A model generated the notes under the pieces. It saw nothing but the letters and a program-made list of their open reading frames with translations, did no database searches and had not been told where the DNA came from. Below are positions 16,808 through 24,323 of a stretch of 64,000 bases of DNA, one piece after another; the stretch's first letter is position 1; each line of letters opens with the position of its first letter. Where the stretch lies: the NCBI GenBank assembly GCA_913055905.1, contig CAJXLB010000001.1, forward strand, positions 1-64,000, in the 5' to 3' direction. The position numbers and the translations under genes were made by a program. The DNA comes from an uncultured Winogradskyella sp. (GTDB lineage: Bacteria > Bacteroidota > Bacteroidia > Flavobacteriales > Flavobacteriaceae).

Positions 16808-17809
16808 TTATACTAAATAGAAGAATGTAAATACAAATACCCAAACCAAATCTACGAAGTGCCAGTAAAGTCCAACCTTTTCTACCATTTCATAACTGCC
16901 ACGTCTTTCATAGGTGCCTAAAATAACATTGAAAAAGATGATAATGTTAATGACCACACCTGAAAATACGTGGAATCCATGGAATCCTGTAATGAAGAAA
17001 AAGAAATCGGCGAACAGGGATGTTCCATATTCGTTCACGATTAGGTTTGCACCTTTAACTACTAATTGCCCGTTATCCTTAACTTGCTTTAAAGATTCTT
17101 CGCGCGACAAAACAGTTTTTTGACCGTTTTCATCTATAGTTTGTGTTCTTACTAAAATGTTTTCATTCGCAGCCAAACCATTATATATTTCGCTCACAGA
17201 ATATTCTGGAAGCGGTGCTTCGTCTACAAACCAAAGTCCATTTTTTCTTTCGTGCTCCACACGCTGACCTTCTACGGTCATGGCAAAGTCATCTATAGAT
17301 ATACGCTTGAATTTTTCTTTTCCATCTTCGGTTACATACTCACCAAACTGAAGGATATTACCACCTTTAGTCTGCACAGCACCATAATCACCATTAATAA
17401 AAGTAGCCCATTCCCAAGCCTGTGAGCCTACGAAGATAGCACCACCAATGATGGTTAAAAACAAGTATAGTGTTACTTTAGACTTGTTCATATGATGACC
17501 AGCGTCTACTGCCAATACCATGGTTACGGATGACATAATAAGTATGAATGTCATAAAAGCCACATAGATCATGGGTAATTCCTGTCCGTGTAGAAACGGA
17601 ACGTGGGTAAATACTTCGTCTGCAATGGGCCAAGACTCTATAAACTTAAATCTTGAAAATCCGTAAGCTGCTAAAAACCCAGAAAAAGTCAGAGCATCTG
17701 AAACGATAAAGAACCACATCATCAACTTTCCATAACTTGCGCCAAGAGGTCTATTGCCTCCTCCCCAAGTTTTTCCTTCAGTTCCGGTACTAGCTACAGT
17801 AGAATCCAT
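16808..17809 (-). CDS. Cytochrome c oxidase subunit III with a soluble insertion
   Basis: This is the heme-copper oxidase subunit III family, a membrane subunit without redox centres. Conserved pieces include MMWFFIVSDALTFSGF near residue 30, HGQELPMI near 74, and FFFITGFHGFHVFSGV near 270, which holds the typical FHG-H motif. The 333 residues exceed the usual length because of a hydrophilic insertion of about 120 residues (141-262) in a loop between two helices. The gene is followed by subunit IV and preceded by a second, shorter subunit III. Confidence 0.93.
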   Translation of the reverse strand: MDSTVASTGTEGKTWGGGNRPLGASYGKLMMWFFIVSDALTFSGFLAAYGFSRFKFIESWPIADEVFTHVPFLHGQELPMIYVAFMTFILIMSSVTMVLAVDAGHHMNKSKVTLYLFLTIIGGAIFVGSQAWEWATFINGDYGAVQTKGGNILQFGEYVTEDGKEKFKRISIDDFAMTVEGQRVEHERKNGLWFVDEAPLPEYSVSEIYNGLAANENILVRTQTIDENGQKTVLSREESLKQVKDNGQLVVKGANLIVNEYGTSLFADFFFFITGFHGFHVFSGVVINIIIFFNVILGTYERRGSYEMVEKVGLYWHFVDLVWVFVFTFFYLV

Positions 17810-17850
17810 AAAGTAATTTTAAAGGTATTTTTTAGATTGGACAAAAATAA

Positions 17851-18441
17851 TCAAATTATGTATCTAAAAAAATATAAAAATAAAAAGAGGACGAGCCATA
17901 AAACATCAATAAAATGCCAAAAAATAGAGGCCAACTCAAAGCCTAGCATATTTTCGGGACTGTATTTCTGTCTAAAATGATTAAAAAGCACCACTAAAAG
18001 GCTAATCAAACCAACCACTACGTGCGCAATATGAGCTACAGCAATTAAGTAAATAAATGACATGGTTACATTACTTGTTGGTCCCGTAAAGTTGTAACCC
18101 GCTTCTACTATTTGCCCAAAGCCAACAAATTGATAATATACAAATACAATACCCAAGACCAACGTGCTTAGGAGTCCAATGGTTGTAAGTTGTTTATTGT
18201 TTTGCCCCAGGGCTCTTTTAGCTGCAATTAGCGTAAAACTACTGATAAGAATTAGCACAGTACTTGTTATAAAGGCATTTGGCAGCTGAAAGTCCGTTAA
18301 CCAGTCTTCTCGCTTACTACTAACAATAAATGCACTAAGAAGACCTGCAAAAGACATTACCAATGAGCCAATTGCAAACCATAGCATCATCTTTTTAGAT
18401 CGTGCTTTCTTTTCTTCTTGTGTTCCTTCTGTTAAATCCAT
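17851..18441 (-). CDS. Second heme-copper oxidase subunit III family protein
   Basis: This 196-residue protein has five predicted membrane helices and keeps the subunit III signatures (MMLWFAIGSLVMSFAGL at the first helix, IAVAHIAHVVVGL, and FWHFIDVLWLVLFLFLYFF at the end). It is shorter than the neighbouring subunit III and has no soluble insertion. It starts 2 bases after heme O synthase. Two consecutive subunit III homologues could both be present in one oxidase, or one may substitute for the other (inference). Confidence 0.92.
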   Translation of the reverse strand: MDLTEGTQEEKKARSKKMMLWFAIGSLVMSFAGLLSAFIVSSKREDWLTDFQLPNAFITSTVLILISSFTLIAAKRALGQNNKQLTTIGLLSTLVLGIVFVYYQFVGFGQIVEAGYNFTGPTSNVTMSFIYLIAVAHIAHVVVGLISLLVVLFNHFRQKYSPENMLGFELASIFWHFIDVLWLVLFLFLYFFRYII

Positions 18442-18443
18442 TC

Positions 18444-19337
18444 TTAAGTCAAAAATTTATCTGCCACATACACAATTTGAAGCATCGTTATATAAAATAC
18501 ACTAGACAGCATTAACTCCTTTGCTGCCTTTTTAGTGCGCTCCTTAAATAGCTTAAAGGCATAAAACATCATTACCATGCCCAGTAAAAAGACTACTACA
18601 GCTCCTACAATGGATAATTTTAGGTCTCCAGTAAAACCAAAGACCGGGATGATTGATGCCAGTACGGTCCAAATGCTGTACAATATTATTTGAACGGCCG
18701 TACCCTTATCTGGTTTTCCTGTGGGTAGCATAAAGAAGCCTCCTTTCTTATAATCATCAAAAAGAAACCATCCTATAGACCAAAAATGAGGAAACTGCCA
18801 AAAGAATTGTATTGCAAATAGGGTACCTGGCTCAATCCCAAAATCATTCCTGGCCGCGACCCAACCTAGCATAAATGGAATAGCACCTGGTAAGGCACCA
18901 ACAAAAACAGACAAGGCTGTTTTAGTTTTTAAAGGCGTATAAACACAGGTGTAAATAAATATAGAAATAGCGCCCCACATTGCCGTCTTCGGATTGATAA
19001 TATATAGCGTAATCAAGCCCAAAATGGTAAAGGATGTCGCGATTATAAACGCTGTATTTACACTCATCCTACCTGCAGGGATAGGTCTATTTTTTGTTCT
19101 ATCCATTAAGGCGTCTAAGTCTCTTTCTATAATTTGATTATAGGCATTAGATGCACCTACCATAAAATAACCTCCAAACGACAACAGCACCAACGAACTG
19201 AAACTTATGGTCTGAGCACCCAACAAATAACCTGCTATAGATGAAAAGACCACGCTTAAGGACAATCCCATCTTAGTGATTTCCTTAAAGTCTGTAACTA
19301 TTGAGGGCGTTGTAACTGAAGATTTTGTATTGCTCAA
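18444..19337 (-). CDS. ctaB: Protoheme IX farnesyltransferase (heme O synthase)
   Basis: CtaB/CyoE transfers a farnesyl group to heme B to make heme O, the precursor of heme A. The 297 residues contain about nine helices of the UbiA superfamily. The first Asp-rich motif reads NQIIERDLDALMDRTKNRP (about 67-85), and a second conserved loop with DDYKKGGFFMLP occurs near 200. Length is normal. It heads the subunit III/IV operon and has a well-matched promoter about 35-60 bases upstream. Confidence 0.96.
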   Translation of the reverse strand: MSNTKSSVTTPSIVTDFKEITKMGLSLSVVFSSIAGYLLGAQTISFSSLVLLSFGGYFMVGASNAYNQIIERDLDALMDRTKNRPIPAGRMSVNTAFIIATSFTILGLITLYIINPKTAMWGAISIFIYTCVYTPLKTKTALSVFVGALPGAIPFMLGWVAARNDFGIEPGTLFAIQFFWQFPHFWSIGWFLFDDYKKGGFFMLPTGKPDKGTAVQIILYSIWTVLASIIPVFGFTGDLKLSIVGAVVVFLLGMVMMFYAFKLFKERTKKAAKELMLSSVFYITMLQIVYVADKFLT

Positions 19338-19370
19338 CTTTCCTTGTTTGATTCTTTTTTATAGCGTGTG

Positions 19371-19401
19371 CAAAGATAATCTTAAAAATACTTTTCACCA
19401 A
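19371..19401 (-). promoter_or_regulatory. Promoter of the ctaB-oxidase subunit operon
   Basis: On the minus strand, TTG (19401-19399), 20 bases, then TATCTTTG (19378-19371) match the Bacteroidota sigma-ABfr promoter. The start codon is 34 bases further down. Confidence 0.75.
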
Positions 19402-19412
19402 CGTTAACATCC

Positions 19413-19462
19413 AGTTTTAGTTTTAGTTAACAACACACCATAGATTCAACTAAAACCAAACT
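19413..19462. repeat. Imperfect inverted repeat between remB-like gene and ctaB
   Basis: TTTTAGTT at 19421-19428 pairs with AACTAAAA at 19448-19455 across a 19-base loop, and pairing continues imperfectly outward. No strong U-run follows. It could end the remB-like transcript weakly. The rest of the gap 19338-19619 holds only the ctaB promoter. Confidence 0.35.
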
Positions 19463-19619
19463 ATAAATAGTCCTTGTTGGATATAATTATCCCCATGAAC
19501 TTCTTTAGAATTGATTAACTTTTGATAACCGCTTATTCCAGCAGTCCGCCAAGGCTAAATATACTTACCTACCTCTGAAATAGATTAAGACTAAGTGTTA
19601 TCCAAAAAAAATAAAAGGC

Positions 19620-21725
19620 TTAAAAGTCGTTATACCAATTGAATAGATCCGTTCTAATACCAATACTGAACCATAGTGTGTTAGAGTCGGTCGTTGTTGG
19701 TGTAATGGCTTCTGGATTGAAATCCCTGAAGATAATATTAGTAAAAAGGCGCAGGTTTGTTTCAGGATTTAAGACATATCCTGCCTGCAATTCGGTCATA
19801 AAACTATTGGTTTTATTCCCTTGGCCAATGGTTATTCCTGTATCTCCTATTCTGTTGTTTTCGGTAGTATAAATATCGCCACCGTAGGCAAAGCTATCCT
19901 CTGGCGTATTAAAATCTAAACCTCTTTGGCCTAAAATTATTTTGGCATCCGCAAACCACCGTTTGTAATAATATCGCCCAATGAGTACCAGCTCCCTAAA
20001 GTTTGCTCCCCAAAGGTGTGCCATGGGCTGATTAAAATGCGCATAGTTTAAAACTATAGTATTGTGGGAATAGGTGTAAGGCCTCACTTGATTATACTCT
20101 GCCTGAAGGAGCAAGTTGTCTATTTTGAACGCATTGAAATATTTTGCCCCTAACTGAAATCCAAACTTGTTCTTCCAACTTTTGTTGCCTGCCGTAACAT
20201 CACTTAAAGAGAATTCGTCAAGAATAAATTGCCCATAAAGATTTACTTTATTGTTCCATTTGTACTTGGCACTCAAACCAAGTATGGCATTACCGGCACC
20301 TTGGCCCGTCTGAAACTCTATAGCCCTGAAAAATATTATTGGATTAAGGTAATTGACATCAAAACCTCGCCCATTAGTGTCTGCCCACATTACAGATTCA
20401 AACAATCCGATATTTAAGCGTTTAGAGACATTCCAACTTAAATAATGATTGGCCATATATTTTGGTAAAAAGGCATCATCAACCACAACTTCTGGCCGCA
20501 CATCCCTTAACCACATCCAGGTACTGGTATATTTTATTTTCCAAAACTTAGCATTCAATTTTAAATATGGATATGGACTTGCTACATCGCTTTGAAATAG
20601 CGACCGGTAACCATCACCAATAAAATTTCTTCCATGACCAAATTGGATATTTAAAAAATCTGTTGGTGTGTAGGATAGATATGCTTCGGCGACGGGATAA
20701 TCGTATGAGTCACTTTTAAACCGCTTTGCAATGCCTCTTCCAGGTATAATCGCTGGATCTGGACCAAAGGCTTTTAAACTTTCAGCATATTGATTGAAGT
20801 ATTGTGCAAAACGTCCTTGACTTTCAAAAACAGAGGTTGATAGCGTAAGTTTTTTACCCAGGCCTGCCTGGATAAGAACGCCACGTGTATTATTCCAGGT
20901 CGTATTAAAATCTGCCTCCGTATCCTGGCCAACTTGCAAGTCAAAAATAGGATCTATGGTAAACCAATAATTCTTTCCTTTTACGGCAACAAGGTGTTCG
21001 TTAAACAATTTGCGGCCAAACCATGAATCCACATCCTTCACCAAACTCCTTTTCTCAGCCTTAATATCAAAATATGGTTTTACCTCACTGTAAACAAAAG
21101 GTTTTGCTGCCGTATGGCTGTTGGTGCCAATAGCGTTCATCTCATCATCAAAACGAGCGTAGAACGAATGGGTAAAGGGAATGTTCAATTCACTATCGTA
21201 TTCTTCGCCTTCATAAGCTTTTAAACTGTTGTTCAGGTTATCGTATTCGGAATTTAAGGTGGCTTTTAAACTATCCTTTTTTTCTGGTCGGTCTTGGGCA
21301 GTACTATCATCTCTTTTAACCGGTTGCTGTAACGGGATAGGAATGTTTAAACTATATTGAACAAAGGTGGGTTTCCCGTTATAGGAGGCTGGTGTCACTT
21401 TTGGTAAAAGGCTAAAGACACGTTTAGCTTCCTCCTTAAGTTCGTCATAGGCAGCATCGACATAAATAATCTTAAACTCCCCTTGTTTGTTAATTTCGAA
21501 TAGAACATCCAAATTCCCAACATAGGACTCCTCAGCTACAACTTGAGGAATTTTGAAATTATTAAAAACAAAGTTGTTCAAGGTAAAATTGAAGCATGGC
21601 TTTAAATTATCAAAGGCTTCATTTTGGCATTCGTTAAATATTGGTGGCTTTTCGTAAGTTGCAAGGTTTTGTGCCTTTCCAGAAAAATAAGCAAGGACTA
21701 AAGCAACAACTAAAAAATACCTCAT
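19620..21725 (-). CDS. RemB-like outer-membrane gliding motility protein with N-terminal TonB_C-like domain
   Basis: The protein has a signal peptide (MRYFLVVALVLAYFSGKAQ), then a region (about 25-140) that resembles the TonB C-terminal domain of the two upstream genes (PPIFNECQN, GEFKIIYVDAAYDE, RVFSLLPKVTPASYNGKP), then a long beta-strand-rich, aromatic-rich region that ends in NDF as expected for an outer-membrane barrel. RemB, a gliding protein of Flavobacterium johnsoniae, is my best family guess from general recall. I chose the Met at 21725; one at 21734 adds three residues. The barrel part also recalls Wzi-type capsule proteins, an alternative. Confidence 0.72.
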   Translation of the reverse strand: MRYFLVVALVLAYFSGKAQNLATYEKPPIFNECQNEAFDNLKPCFNFTLNNFVFNNFKIPQVVAEESYVGNLDVLFEINKQGEFKIIYVDAAYDELKEEAKRVFSLLPKVTPASYNGKPTFVQYSLNIPIPLQQPVKRDDSTAQDRPEKKDSLKATLNSEYDNLNNSLKAYEGEEYDSELNIPFTHSFYARFDDEMNAIGTNSHTAAKPFVYSEVKPYFDIKAEKRSLVKDVDSWFGRKLFNEHLVAVKGKNYWFTIDPIFDLQVGQDTEADFNTTWNNTRGVLIQAGLGKKLTLSTSVFESQGRFAQYFNQYAESLKAFGPDPAIIPGRGIAKRFKSDSYDYPVAEAYLSYTPTDFLNIQFGHGRNFIGDGYRSLFQSDVASPYPYLKLNAKFWKIKYTSTWMWLRDVRPEVVVDDAFLPKYMANHYLSWNVSKRLNIGLFESVMWADTNGRGFDVNYLNPIIFFRAIEFQTGQGAGNAILGLSAKYKWNNKVNLYGQFILDEFSLSDVTAGNKSWKNKFGFQLGAKYFNAFKIDNLLLQAEYNQVRPYTYSHNTIVLNYAHFNQPMAHLWGANFRELVLIGRYYYKRWFADAKIILGQRGLDFNTPEDSFAYGGDIYTTENNRIGDTGITIGQGNKTNSFMTELQAGYVLNPETNLRLFTNIIFRDFNPEAITPTTTDSNTLWFSIGIRTDLFNWYNDF

Positions 21726-21832
21726 ACAAGACACTTATTTGAGGGTAGAAAGATACTTATTTTTTAACTAGTTGGTCAATTAATAACATCTAATTCAAAG
21801 AATGATGTATTTTGACCTTGCCTCTAAGTTTC

Positions 21833-22624
21833 CTAATTCACGAAAAAGTAAATTGGTAAGGTATAGATTACGCCTACCGCCTTGTCGCCTTGGTAGCCAG
21901 GTTGCATTTTTGGTATTTTGAGAATTACTCTTTCGGCCTCCTTTTCCAATGCAGGATGAGGACCACGTACTTTAACATTGGTCACCTTCCCTTCAGAACT
22001 TATGGTAAATTGCGAATACAACCTTTGTTCGCCCTTTATACCATATTTAGTTCCTAATTCTGCTCTGAAGTTTTTGGAAACAAGTTTCCCTATTTTGGTG
22101 GACATACATTTTTTACGCTCTTCATTAGTTGTATATTTTTCACATCCTGGAAAAATTGGCACAACTTGTACGGCTCCGATAAAGACATCTTCAATTGGCT
22201 CTTCTGGTTCTTCAATTTTAGGAAGACTATTGGGCATTAAAGGCTCAAAAGGATCCTTGGCATCTAGGGCCAGCAACTTGGTTTCTATAGTTGCCAATCC
22301 ATTGTTTACAGGTTCATAGGTATCGGTTAGCGTTTTGGCTACCTTTTCTCTTGGCTTTGGTTTTACAGGTTCTTGCGGCTTGGTGCGATATACTGTAGCG
22401 ACCTCTATGGTCGTATCCTCTGTATAATGTGGATCTGTTATGGTGATTAGACGTTTTTCAAATTGCATTTCAAATAAGGCGTAAGTAGCTAATAAGCTCA
22501 GAATTAATCCGATTTGAAAATAAAGGGCTGTGTTTTTTTGCAGGTTGGCATCATGCTTATGCGACCTGTTTAATTCGGTTTTGTGCTGATTTACAACACC
22601 TAAATCCTTACTTGAAGTTTTCAT
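21833..22624 (-). CDS. TonB family energy transducer (first of two in this run)
   Basis: TonB proteins couple the inner-membrane proton gradient to outer-membrane TonB-dependent transporters. This 263-residue member has one membrane helix (about 32-50), a linker with KPQEPVKPKPREK and acidic stretches, and a C-terminal domain (about 155-263) with PIFPGCEKYTTNEERKKCM, GKVTNVKVRGPHPALEKEAE and LPIYFFVN. The two cysteines near the domain start recur in the neighbouring TonB gene and in the RemB-like protein. No ExbB/ExbD genes are nearby. Confidence 0.9.
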   Translation of the reverse strand: MKTSSKDLGVVNQHKTELNRSHKHDANLQKNTALYFQIGLILSLLATYALFEMQFEKRLITITDPHYTEDTTIEVATVYRTKPQEPVKPKPREKVAKTLTDTYEPVNNGLATIETKLLALDAKDPFEPLMPNSLPKIEEPEEPIEDVFIGAVQVVPIFPGCEKYTTNEERKKCMSTKIGKLVSKNFRAELGTKYGIKGEQRLYSQFTISSEGKVTNVKVRGPHPALEKEAERVILKIPKMQPGYQGDKAVGVIYTLPIYFFVN

Positions 22625-22678
22625 AGTGCTTATTGATTACGTTGTTAATGTTAGTTTCAGCAACAATAAGCATACCAA

Positions 22679-22712
22679 AAAAAATCCCGTTCAACTTACA
22701 TTGAACGGGATT
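22679..22712 (-). terminator. Terminator after the upstream tonB gene
   Basis: A perfect 12-bp stem (22683-22694 with 22701-22712) and a 6-base loop are followed on the minus strand by a T-run (22684-22677). It separates the two tonB genes into different transcripts. Confidence 0.85.
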
Positions 22713-22734
22713 GTGAATAGTTTTTTAAATTTCT

Positions 22735-23463
22735 TTAGTCTTGTACCTGGAATACTATAGGCAAGGAGTATGGCACAACCACAGCTTTTCCACGCTGCTT
22801 TCCTGGTTGCATTTTAGGAAGAAGGCTAATCACACGTTTCGCCTCTTTCTCAAGACCTGGATGCGGTCCTCTCGCATTTACAGCTGTAATATTTCCATTC
22901 TTATCTATTTTAAAAGCCACAAAAATTCTTTTTCGGCCTGGAGGTAATCCTAGGTCACTGGCCAAATCAACGTTGAATTTTTTATTTACAAACTTGGCTA
23001 CCTTTTCAGACATACACTTTTTCTTTTCCGCATTGGTTTTCTTTCTTTCGCAACCCGGAAATACAGGAACATTCTCAATAACTGAAAATGGCACCTCAAT
23101 ATCTTCCTCTACTTCAACTTCTTCTATTTCCTCCACTTCAACAATCTCTGTATCCATTTCAGTCTCTGTAGATTCAATGATTGTTTCTTCTACCTCTTCT
23201 TCATCCTCAACCACTTCAATGACCTCTGGTGCCTTTGGTGGTGGCGGTGGTGGTGGCGGAGGGGTAACAATCTGCTCTGTAATTGGAACCTCTTCCTCAA
23301 GTTCATCGTCTAGATTCAGGGAATCTATTGCAATGTCACTTTTGTCATAGGTTTTATAATTAATAGACAAATAGGTAACGGCAAGCATTAATGCCAATCC
23401 TACTGCAAAGTAAATCGAGCTATTTCGACTTACATCTGATTTTGGATTCTTTTTAGGTTCCAT
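22735..23463 (-). CDS. TonB family energy transducer (second)
   Basis: This 242-residue TonB protein has a membrane helix (about 14-32), an acidic region, a run of nine prolines (near residue 70) and a long Glu-rich spacer, then a C-terminal domain with PVFPGCERKKTNAEKKKCM, GNITAVNARGPHPGLEKEAK and LLPKMQPGKQRGKAV. The Pro run and charged spacer are what lets TonB span the periplasm. It closely resembles the downstream tonB in the C-terminal domain but has a different spacer. A strong terminator follows it. Confidence 0.93.
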   Translation of the reverse strand: MEPKKNPKSDVSRNSSIYFAVGLALMLAVTYLSINYKTYDKSDIAIDSLNLDDELEEEVPITEQIVTPPPPPPPPPKAPEVIEVVEDEEEVEETIIESTETEMDTEIVEVEEIEEVEVEEDIEVPFSVIENVPVFPGCERKKTNAEKKKCMSEKVAKFVNKKFNVDLASDLGLPPGRKRIFVAFKIDKNGNITAVNARGPHPGLEKEAKRVISLLPKMQPGKQRGKAVVVPYSLPIVFQVQD

Positions 23464-23491
23464 AGTTGTGATTGTTTGTAGAAGCGCTAAT

Positions 23492-23890
23492 TTAATTAAT
23501 TATAAATAAAATAAACAAGCCTTTCAATATATTTAACTTTAAGATATTACAATAGTGCGCAATAATCGTACCAATACTAACTCCGAGACAATTGGACAAT
23601 AAATCTACCAAATCAAAAGTCCTGTTGGCATTAATTTGATGCTGAAGCAGCTCCATTAAAATTCCAAAACTTAAAACTACCAAAAAAAAAGGTAAGGTAC
23701 GTTTCAGTGACTTTATGTACTTAAAATAAGTGAGCCACAGAAAGCCTAATCCTACATAGGCCAACGTATGATAAATCTTGTCATCGAATGATGACCCGAG
23801 CTCGGGAACGCCGTTTAAATCGATAAAAGTAACTACAACCAGCGCCAAAGTATAAACCAGAGCCACCAGTAAGAGTCCTTTTTTAATCAC
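23492..23890 (-). CDS. VanZ-like membrane protein
   Basis: This 132-residue protein has four membrane helices and the VanZ-family pattern ([20 protein letters not shown] and [11 protein letters not shown]...[18 protein letters not shown]). VanZ-like proteins are of unclear function outside glycopeptide resistance, and no resistance genes are near. It overlaps the gcvH end by 8 bases, so it is co-translated with it; this order is common in flavobacteria. Confidence 0.9.
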   Translation of the reverse strand: MIKKGLLLVALVYTLALVVVTFIDLNGVPELGSSFDDKIYHTLAYVGLGFLWLTYFKYIKSLKRTLPFFLVVLSFGILMELLQHQINANRTFDLVDLLSNCLGVSIGTIIAHYCNILKLNILKGLFILFIIN

Positions 23891-24263
23891 TAATAAGTGC
23901 TTTGTAATCTTCTGCTGATAATAAGTTCTCTAACTCAGATGCATTTGAAAACTTAATTTTAACCATCCATCCATCACCATATGGATCTGCATTCACTTTT
24001 TCAGGCTCATCCTCTAAGGCTTCATTAAACTCAATAATTTCTCCTGATAAGGGCAGAAACAAATCCGATACTGTTTTAACGGCTTCTACTGTACCAAAAA
24101 CCTCTTCGGCGTCCAAGGTTTCATCTAAGGTTTCAACTTCAACGTATACGATATCACCTAGCTCGCCTTGGGCAAAATCTGTAATGCCAACTGTTGCGAC
24201 GTCCCCTTCAACTCTTACCCACTCGTGGTCTTTTGTGTACTTTAAATCTGATGGTATATTCAT
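23883..24263 (-). CDS. gcvH: Glycine cleavage system H protein
   Basis: GcvH is the lipoyl-carrying shuttle of the glycine cleavage complex. The 126 residues have the usual order: [13 protein letters not shown] at the start, the lipoylation site K63 in EAVKTVSD, and the [12 protein letters not shown] segment near the end. All expected features are intact. It is alone here without gcvT or gcvP and lies between sprA and vanZ, with its own strong promoter inside the sprA 3' flank. Confidence 0.97.
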   Translation of the reverse strand: MNIPSDLKYTKDHEWVRVEGDVATVGITDFAQGELGDIVYVEVETLDETLDAEEVFGTVEAVKTVSDLFLPLSGEIIEFNEALEDEPEKVNADPYGDGWMVKIKFSNASELENLLSAEDYKALISD

Positions 24264-24290
24264 CTCTTAGGTTGTAAAATATTAGTGCAA

Positions 24291-24321
24291 CAAAAATATA
24301 TTTTTAATTGCATCCATTCAA
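24291..24321 (-). promoter_or_regulatory. Promoter of gcvH
   Basis: On the minus strand, TTG (24321-24319), 20 bases, then TATTTTTG (24298-24291) match the Bacteroidota consensus. It lies just past the sprA stop and 28 bases before the gcvH start. Confidence 0.75.
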
Positions 24322-24323
24322 GG

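Noticed and set aside
22683-22712. Possible mobile-element end because of a perfect 12-bp inverted repeat
   Set aside because: It is followed by a T-run right after a stop codon and no transposase or target duplication is near, so it is a terminator.
22973-23350. Ser-rich plus-strand frame opposite tonB
   Set aside because: It is the antisense of the Glu/Pro-rich TonB spacer, which produces Ser and Gly repeats as an artefact.
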